This document shows, piece by piece, positions 58,807 through 64,000 of a stretch of 64,000 bases of DNA (within the stretch, counting starts at the first letter, position 1; every line of letters starts with the position of its first letter). The DNA is from Pseudoalteromonas sp. (lineage in GTDB: Bacteria > Pseudomonadota > Gammaproteobacteria > Enterobacterales > Alteromonadaceae). The DNA is taken from positions 124,001 to 188,000 of the forward strand of contig NZ_JAGYIU010000005.1 of the NCBI RefSeq assembly GCF_018402495.1, in the 5' to 3' direction. A program made the translations under genes and the position numbers. Below the pieces are notes generated by a model. It did no database searches and was not told where the DNA came from. It saw only the letters and a list, made by a program, of their open reading frames with translations.

Positions 58807-59052
58807 ATGATTATTCCTTTTGAACAACTTGATAAAGACACACTGTACAACCTAATTGAAAGCTACGTTCTGCGCGAAGGCACTGACTATGGCGAACAAG
58901 AGTTCAGTATTGAAAGTAAAGTAGCGCAAGTAAATCAGCAATTAAAAAGCGGCGAAGCTATGGTGTTTTTCTCTGAGCTGCATGAATCGGTTACCATAAT
59001 TTCTAAAAGTGAATTCAAAGCGCTGCAAAGTGAAGCGCAATTTAACGAGTAA
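58807..59052 (+). CDS. yheU: UPF0270 family protein YheU
   Basis: 81 residues ([38 protein letters not shown]), close to E. coli YheU. Function unknown. ATG 58807 starts two bases after the yheT stop; the GTG at 58801 within yheT is less likely. Confidence 0.92.
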   Translation: MIIPFEQLDKDTLYNLIESYVLREGTDYGEQEFSIESKVAQVNQQLKSGEAMVFFSELHESVTIISKSEFKALQSEAQFNE

Positions 59053-59112
59053 ACTTGTCAGGCACGGCGTAAAAATAGACAATGGCTTTTTTAACTTAAA
59101 GAGCCATTATAA

Positions 59113-60303
59113 ATGATAAAACTAAGCTCAATAGTTATTGCAATGTCGATTGCATTAACAGGTGCAGTACATGCAGAAATTACCCCCTCAGATAAAGCAA
59201 TTAAGCTTGCTCACGATACCATTTTAATTGATACCCACATTGATGTACCTTACCGTATTCACGCAAAATGGGCGGATGTGACTAAAGCCACGGATGGCGG
59301 CGATTTTGACTATCCTCGTGCAGTAAAAGGCGGTTTAAATGCGCCATTTATGTCGATTTATATTCCTGCCCATTTAGAATTTGAAGGTAAAGGCAAAAGC
59401 TTTCAATTAGCGAATCAACTTATTGATGGTATGGAAGCAATTGCACAACGTGCACCTGACAAGTTTGCTATTGCCAGCTCTACAAACGATATCGAAACAC
59501 AATTTGAGCAAGGTAAAATGTCGATTGCTATGGGCATGGAAAACGGCTCACCCATTGAAGGCGATTTAAAAAACCTACAGCACTTTTTTGACCGTGGTGT
59601 GCGCTACATTACGCTTGCTCATTCTCAAAGCAATCATATTTCTGACTCATCATACGATGTTCGCCGTAAGTGGAAAGGCCTAAGCCCATTTGGTAAAGAG
59701 TTGGTGACTGAAATGAATAATATTGGAATGCTAATTGATGTATCGCATATTTCGGACGATGCGTTTTATCAAGTAATAGAACTATCTAACACCCCTGTGA
59801 TTGCATCACATTCGTCGCTGCGTAAGTACACGCCGGGTTTTGAGCGCAATATGGATGACGATATGCTATTAGCCCTTAAAAAGAATGGCGGTGTGATTCA
59901 AATTAACTTTGGTTCAAGCTTTGTTACCGCTAAAGCAGGTACGTGGGGCAAACAGTTAAAGAGTAAAAAAGAAGCGGTAAAAAAAGAAGGCACTAAGTTA
60001 AGTAAAGATTTTGATGCGATGTATCGTGCTAAAAATCCCTACCCATTTGCAAGCTTAGAACAAGTACTTGATCATATTGATCACGTTGTGAAATTAATTG
60101 GCATCGAGCATGTCGGTATTGGCTCTGATTACGACGGCGTAGGTGACTCACTACCTATTGGCTTAAAAGATGTGTCTAGCTACCCAAACCTTGTACAAGG
60201 CTTAATGGATAGAGGCTACAGCGATAGCGATATTAAAAAGATTTTAAGCGGCAATACACTAAGAGTGTGGAAGCAAGCCGAAGCGTATGCGAAAAAGCAC
60301 TAG
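59113..60303 (+). CDS. secreted membrane-dipeptidase-type peptidase (M19)
   Basis: 396 residues with a signal peptide (MIKLSSIVIAMSIALTGAVHA). Zinc-site motifs: DTHIDVPYRI, GMENGSPIEG, SHSSLRKYTPG-type HSS and GIGSDYDGVG. Hydrolyses dipeptides in the periplasm or outside; complements the S9 peptidase at 35724. Confidence 0.93.
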   Translation: MIKLSSIVIAMSIALTGAVHAEITPSDKAIKLAHDTILIDTHIDVPYRIHAKWADVTKATDGGDFDYPRAVKGGLNAPFMSIYIPAHLEFEGKGKSFQLANQLIDGMEAIAQRAPDKFAIASSTNDIETQFEQGKMSIAMGMENGSPIEGDLKNLQHFFDRGVRYITLAHSQSNHISDSSYDVRRKWKGLSPFGKELVTEMNNIGMLIDVSHISDDAFYQVIELSNTPVIASHSSLRKYTPGFERNMDDDMLLALKKNGGVIQINFGSSFVTAKAGTWGKQLKSKKEAVKKEGTKLSKDFDAMYRAKNPYPFASLEQVLDHIDHVVKLIGIEHVGIGSDYDGVGDSLPIGLKDVSSYPNLVQGLMDRGYSDSDIKKILSGNTLRVWKQAEAYAKKH

Positions 60304-60312
60304 CGTGTAAGC

Positions 60313-60373
60313 TGTCAGTTGTCAGTTGTCAGTTGTCAGTTGTCAGTTGTCAGTTGTCAGTTGTCAGTTGTCA
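60313..60373. repeat. tandem heptamer TGTCAGT, 8 copies plus TGTCA
   Basis: Eight exact copies (60313-60368) and a 5-base partial, just past the dipeptidase stop. Same unit length (7) as the GGGCTTC array at 18656. Confidence 0.97.
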
Positions 60374-60388
60374 AAAAGTTTAATTAAT

Positions 60389-60415
60389 AGCACGGCTTAA
60401 AGTCGTGCTTTTTTT
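60389..60415 (+). terminator. terminator after the dipeptidase gene
   Basis: AGCACG(G)CTT-AA-A(G)TCGTGCT followed by T7. Confidence 0.8.
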
Positions 60416-60449
60416 ATGTGTTAAGTATAATTTAACACCAAGCTCTAAT

Positions 60450-60477
60450 AGCTAAAAGCTGATAGCTGAAAACTAAA
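60450..60477. repeat. degenerate period-7 repeat
   Basis: AGCTAAA, AGCTGAT, AGCTGAA, AACTAAA in register. Resembles the degenerate array at 18862. Confidence 0.45.
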
Positions 60478-60487
60478 CACTTTTCTT

Positions 60488-60587
60488 CAGGCATTAAAAA
60501 ACCCGAGACTAAACTCGGGTTTTTTCGTATTAATTAGCTAGGCTAATTATTACTCTACGATAGTTGCTACAAAGCACCTACGCCTAA
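60488..60587 (-). pseudogene. scar of a second tuf 3' end with terminator
   Basis: 60488-60572 repeats 60621-60705 (terminator of tuf plus the last eight codons, VVATIVE and stop) with a single mismatch. Past that, GTAGGTGCT of the tuf coding sequence is still visible after a 4-base loss; then homology ends. A terminator (AAAAAACCCGAG-ACTAAA-CTCGGGTTTTTT, 60496-60525) is kept. Either a partial tandem duplication or the residue of a lost tuf copy. Confidence 0.8.
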
Positions 60588-60628
60588 GGTAAGAGCGCCA
60601 CCTTTACATGACATAAATCGCAGGCATT

Positions 60629-60658
60629 AAAAAACCCGAGACTAAGCTCGGGTTTTTT
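60629..60658 (-). terminator. terminator of tuf
   Basis: AAAAAACCCGAG-ACTAAG-CTCGGGTTTTTT, symmetric, 25 bases past the tuf stop. Confidence 0.93.
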
Positions 60659-60682
60659 CGTATTAATTAGCTAGGCTAATTA

Positions 60683-61867
60683 TTACTCTACGATAGTTGC
60701 TACAACACCAGCACCTACAGTACGGCCACCTTCACGGATAGCGAAACGAAGACCTTCGTCCATCGCGATTGGCGCGATTAGGGTTACTGTCATCTTAACG
60801 TTATCACCAGGCATTACCATTTCTACGCCTTCTGGTAACTGTACGTCACCTGTTACGTCAGTTGTACGGAAGTAGAACTGTGGACGGTAACCTTTGAAGA
60901 ATGGAGTATGACGACCACCTTCATCTTTCGAAAGTACGTATACTTCTGAAGTGAATGTAGTGTGTGGCTTGATTGAACCAGGCTTAGCTAGTACTTGACC
61001 ACGTTCAACGTCTTCACGCTTAGTACCACGTAAAAGTGCACCAATGTTCTCACCAGCACGACCTTCGTCAAGTAGCTTACGGAACATCTCTACACCAGTA
61101 CAAGTAGACTTAGTTGTCTCTTTGATACCAACGATTTCAACTTCGTCGTTCACGTTGATGATACCAGCTTCAACACGGCCAGTTACAACAGTACCACGAC
61201 CTTGGATTGAGAAAACGTCTTCGATAGGCATGATGAATGGCTTATCGATGTCACGCTCTGGCTCTGGGATGTATGTATCTAGTGCTTCTGCAAGCTCTAC
61301 GATTTTAGCTTCCCATTGCTCTTCGCCTTCAAGTGCTTTAAGTGCAGAACCTTGAATTAGTGGTAAGTCATCACCTGGGAAGTCGTATTCAGAAAGAAGT
61401 TCACGAACTTCCATTTCTACTAGCTCAAGTAGCTCTTCATCATCAACCATGTCACATTTGTTCATGAATACAACGATGTAAGGAACGCCAACTTGGCGAG
61501 AAAGTAGGATGTGCTCACGAGTTTGTGGCATAGGACCGTCAGTCGCAGCAACTACTAAGATAGCGCCGTCCATTTGAGCAGCACCCGTGATCATGTTTTT
61601 AACATAATCGGCGTGACCAGGACAATCTACGTGTGCGTAGTGACGAGTAGGAGTATCGTACTCAACGTGTGAAGTTGAGATTGTGATACCACGCTCGCGC
61701 TCTTCTGGAGCGTTATCGATTGATGCGAAATCTTTAGCAACACCGCCGTATACTTTTGCAAGTACGTTAGTGATTGCTGCAGTTAGTGTAGTTTTACCGT
61801 GGTCAACGTGGCCGATTGTACCAACGTTTACGTGCGGTTTTACGCGTTCAAACTTTTCTTTTGCCAT
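60683..61867 (-). CDS. tuf: elongation factor Tu (tufB position)
   Basis: 394 residues, GTPase that delivers aminoacyl-tRNA. Seen: GHVDHGKTT (19-27), [23 protein letters not shown], then domains II and III to the end VVATIVE. It lies behind four tRNA genes exactly as enterobacterial tufB does (thrU-tyrU-glyT-thrT-tufB), so it is probably cotranscribed with them from 62431. Another tuf in the str operon would lie outside the window. Confidence 0.97.
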   Translation of the reverse strand: MAKEKFERVKPHVNVGTIGHVDHGKTTLTAAITNVLAKVYGGVAKDFASIDNAPEERERGITISTSHVEYDTPTRHYAHVDCPGHADYVKNMITGAAQMDGAILVVAATDGPMPQTREHILLSRQVGVPYIVVFMNKCDMVDDEELLELVEMEVRELLSEYDFPGDDLPLIQGSALKALEGEEQWEAKIVELAEALDTYIPEPERDIDKPFIMPIEDVFSIQGRGTVVTGRVEAGIINVNDEVEIVGIKETTKSTCTGVEMFRKLLDEGRAGENIGALLRGTKREDVERGQVLAKPGSIKPHTTFTSEVYVLSKDEGGRHTPFFKGYRPQFYFRTTDVTGDVQLPEGVEMVMPGDNVKMTVTLIAPIAMDEGLRFAIREGGRTVGAGVVATIVE

Positions 61868-62002
61868 GACGGAACCTATCAGTTTTGTGTATCTAGATTA
61901 CATATGAAAATAATCCACCATAGGTAGATTAAGTTAATTTTTTCAAATTTCAAATAGTTTTTTCTGACAGATAAAGGAAGTGTTTAAGGCGATTCGATTG
62001 AC

Positions 62003-62078
62003 TGGTGCTGATAGGCAGATTTGAACTGCCGACCTCACCCTTACCAAGGGTGCGCTCTACCAACTGAGCTATATCAGC
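62003..62078 (-). tRNA. thrT: tRNA-Thr (GGT)
   Basis: 76 bases with encoded CCA; anticodon loop CTTGGTA. Directly ahead of tuf (135 bases). Confidence 0.96.
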
Positions 62079-62088
62079 ATCATCAAAT

Positions 62089-62163
<75 letters not shown>

Positions 62164-62209
62164 TTTAAGGAACCTGTTCTTAAACTACCTCTAACCGTCT
62201 AGAATAAAG

Positions 62210-62294
62210 TGGTGGAGGGAGCTGGATTCGAACCAGCGAAGGCTGAGCCGTCAGATTTACAGTCTGATCCCTTTGGCCGCTCGGGAACCCCTCC
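62210..62294 (-). tRNA. tyrU: tRNA-Tyr (GTA)
   Basis: 85 bases with encoded CCA and a long variable arm (class II); anticodon loop CTGTAAA. Confidence 0.96.
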
Positions 62295-62333
62295 ACGATA
62301 ATTCTTTACTAAGCACTTCCGGTAAAAGGAAAG

Positions 62334-62409
<76 letters not shown>

Positions 62410-62430
62410 ACTGCTTTAGTACGGGGCGAG

Positions 62431-62459
62431 ATTCTAGAGTAAGGTTTATTGGGATGCAA
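62431..62459 (-). promoter_or_regulatory. promoter of the tRNA-tuf operon
   Basis: Minus strand: -35 TTGCAT (62459-62454), 17-base spacer, -10 TAGAAT (62436-62431), GC-rich discriminator TCTCGCCCCG, the pattern of stringently controlled stable-RNA promoters. T-rich DNA lies upstream (62460-62475). Confidence 0.8.
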
Positions 62460-62535
62460 CCAAAAAATTAAAAAAAATGTGATTTAATGCTTTAAATGCT
62501 CACTATTCGCGCAAAAAGCTGTTTTTTTGTTGTTT

Positions 62536-63234
62536 TTAACTCTTTTTAGCTAACTCATACCAGTAATTTAAGCCTTTCATTACTAGCATTGGGTCGAAAA
62601 TACTCTGTGAAAAATGCCCTTGTAACAGCTGACCATAACCACCCGCAAAAATTAAGAGGCTATTTTTTGTATTTAAATGCAATCTTGCTTGCTCAATGGC
62701 ACCCATAGTTGCCACTAAGGCTCCGTTTTTTAACCCATTAGGGGTGTTTTTTCCAAGCTCATTAGCAAATGGCGTGTTTGCATCATCAAATACCCGCTGA
62801 GTATTTTGAGTGAGTGATGAGGTCATTAAATCAAGCCCAGGTAATATCCAGCCTCCTAGATGCTGCCCATCATTATTGAGAACGTCTATGGTGGTAGCCG
62901 TGCCAGCATCAACAACAATAGCAGCCGTATTAGGGTAAAGCGTATAACCGCTAATAAGCGCCAACCATCTATCTATACCCAAATTACCTACTTGCTGATA
63001 CGCGCAGCGTAACCCACTAAGCTCACTACTAACCGTAGCCTCAAAACAATCAATATTATGCGTTTTGGCTTGCGCTAATAATTGTTTAAGTAACTCGCTA
63101 CGACCAACACAAGCGTAAATAACAACCGTAATTTGCTGCCATGAAATATTATTAATATCACATGGCTGTATTTGCCCGTTTTCCCACAATACGGCTTTGA
63201 GTGAGGTATTACCTACATCAATGAGTAATCTCAT
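62536..63234 (-). CDS. coaX: type III pantothenate kinase
   Basis: 232 residues. DVGNTSLKAVLWENG (phosphate-1), NLGIDRWLALISGYTLYP and VVDAGTATTIDVL motifs of CoaX. First step of coenzyme A synthesis. Its ATG overlaps the birA stop (ATGA), the usual birA-coaX pair. Confidence 0.95.
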   Translation of the reverse strand: MRLLIDVGNTSLKAVLWENGQIQPCDINNISWQQITVVIYACVGRSELLKQLLAQAKTHNIDCFEATVSSELSGLRCAYQQVGNLGIDRWLALISGYTLYPNTAAIVVDAGTATTIDVLNNDGQHLGGWILPGLDLMTSSLTQNTQRVFDDANTPFANELGKNTPNGLKNGALVATMGAIEQARLHLNTKNSLLIFAGGYGQLLQGHFSQSIFDPMLVMKGLNYWYELAKKS

Positions 63235-64000
63235 GCTTGCGCCTTTCTTAATGAAATCTCGCCGCCATAATAACTTTTCACTTCACCGTCTTGGCGAATA
63301 CGTACACCACCGTGCGCATCTATGCCTTCACAAATGCCACACCAACTACGATGCCCGGTATTAAGCTCTACCTGCTCGCCTGCAAACGCATTTAATGCAT
63401 TCCATTGTTGATACATAGTTTGTAAGCCATTCTCACGATATTGCGCTAAGCGTTGCTCTAGCCAATAAGTTAATGAAGCTACTAGTTGATTTTTATCTAG
63501 CTGCTGGGTGTGCTGACTTAAATCAGTCCATGCTTGGTCAATGTGCTGACTGGCACTTTGTGGCATATTTAAATTAATACCAATTCCTATCACCAACTGA
63601 CACGGCCCTTGTGGTTGCCCGTCTAATTCAACTAATACGCCAGCGAGCTTTTGTTTGTTTATATAAATGTCGTTTGGCCATTTAAGCTCTACTTCAATAT
63701 CATAAAGTGCTTTTATCGCATCATACACCGCTAAACCAACAGCAATCGATACGCCCATAGCGGCTTGTAAACCATCATCTAATCGCCAAAAATAACTGTA
63801 GTATAAGTTAGCACCAAAGGGTGATTGCCATACTCGCCCTCGACGCCCCCGCCCTGCTTGCTGCATTTCGGCAACGATTACCGTGCCCGTCTGAAGTGGT
63901 GTTTTAGCCTGAATGCGGCGCATTAGTTCGCTGTTGGTTGAATCAATAAGCGGCTGCACTTCAATATTAGCGGTATTTTGCCCTAACTCAGCATAAAGCT
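63231..64000 (-). CDS. birA: biotin-protein ligase BirA, 5' end missing
   Basis: About 255 C-terminal residues; the frame stays open to base 64000, so the start is outside the window (the GTG at 63959 is internal). Seen: DSTNSELMRR, GRGRRGRVWQSPFGANLYYS (biotinyl-AMP loop), KWPNDIYINKQKLAGVLVEL. Attaches biotin to AccB. Whether an N-terminal repressor domain exists cannot be seen; the residues before IDSTN (AELGQNTANIEVQP) are compatible with the linker after it. Confidence 0.95.
   Translation of the reverse strand, partial: LYAELGQNTANIEVQPLIDSTNSELMRRIQAKTPLQTGTVIVAEMQQAGRGRRGRVWQSPFGANLYYSYFWRLDDGLQAAMGVSIAVGLAVYDAIKALYDIEVELKWPNDIYINKQKLAGVLVELDGQPQGPCQLVIGIGINLNMPQSASQHIDQAWTDLSQHTQQLDKNQLVASLTYWLEQRLAQYRENGLQTMYQQWNALNAFAGEQVELNTGHRSWCGICEGIDAHGGVRIRQDGEVKSYYGGEISLRKAQA

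Overview
The window looks like core chromosome of a marine gammaproteobacterium of the Alteromonadales, most likely Pseudoalteromonas. The evidence is the gene content and order (glnA-ntrBC, cysJIH, S10 operon, thrU-tyrU-glyT-thrT-tufB, typA, plsB, cheV), the AT-leaning sequence, and the short period-7 intergenic repeats. The species call rests on general family knowledge, not on a search.

Layout. 1-1060: the 3' end of a metallo-hydrolase gene and a decayed small ORF. 1.1-8.5 kb: typA, then the nitrogen block glnA - DUF4124 gene - ntrB - ntrC with a visible sigma-54 promoter and two NtrC palindromes, then a cNMP-domain protein. 8.5-13.9 kb: small hypothetical genes and acnA. 14-18.4 kb: cysJIH (assimilatory sulfite/PAPS reduction). 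18.4-24.1 kb: the S10 ribosomal protein operon (rpsJ to rpsQ, minus strand) with promoter and an attenuator-like leader. 24.3-38.2 kb: plsB, tesB, an EVE protein, a K+ channel, cheV, an AtoE-type transporter, an M50 protease, a CNNM protein and an S9 peptidase.

39.0-44.2 kb is accessory DNA: a 5,224-bp unit carrying a controller protein (C), two adenine methyltransferases of different classes and an HNH endonuclease, apparently a type II restriction-modification system. It sits in the tail-to-tail junction of a response-regulator gene and comM and is flanked by 413-bp perfect direct repeats, so both host genes stay intact. The inner edge of each repeat runs into a diverged allele of the same host genes (mostly synonymous changes). 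The DNA therefore probably came from a related bacterium by homologous recombination, leaving a long target duplication. An IS3-family transposase remnant lies at its right end.

44.3-49.8 kb: intact comM, a TRIC-type channel, a locus with three initiator tRNA-Met genes interleaved with several tRNA-derived degenerate units, cysQ-nudE and yrfG. 49.8-50.15 kb: a 313-bp terminal-inverted-repeat element between convergent genes. 50.2-60.3 kb: a dUTPase, yacL, uvrD (with a LexA box), tmcA, a periplasmic binding protein, a DUF3149 microprotein behind FNR-like boxes, yheT-yheU and a dipeptidase. 60.3-64 kb: a tuf 3'-end scar, tuf with its four-tRNA leader cluster, coaX and the truncated birA at the window edge.

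The most unusual parts are the restriction-modification insertion with its mosaic long duplication, and the initiator-tRNA locus with repeated tRNA 3'-end units.
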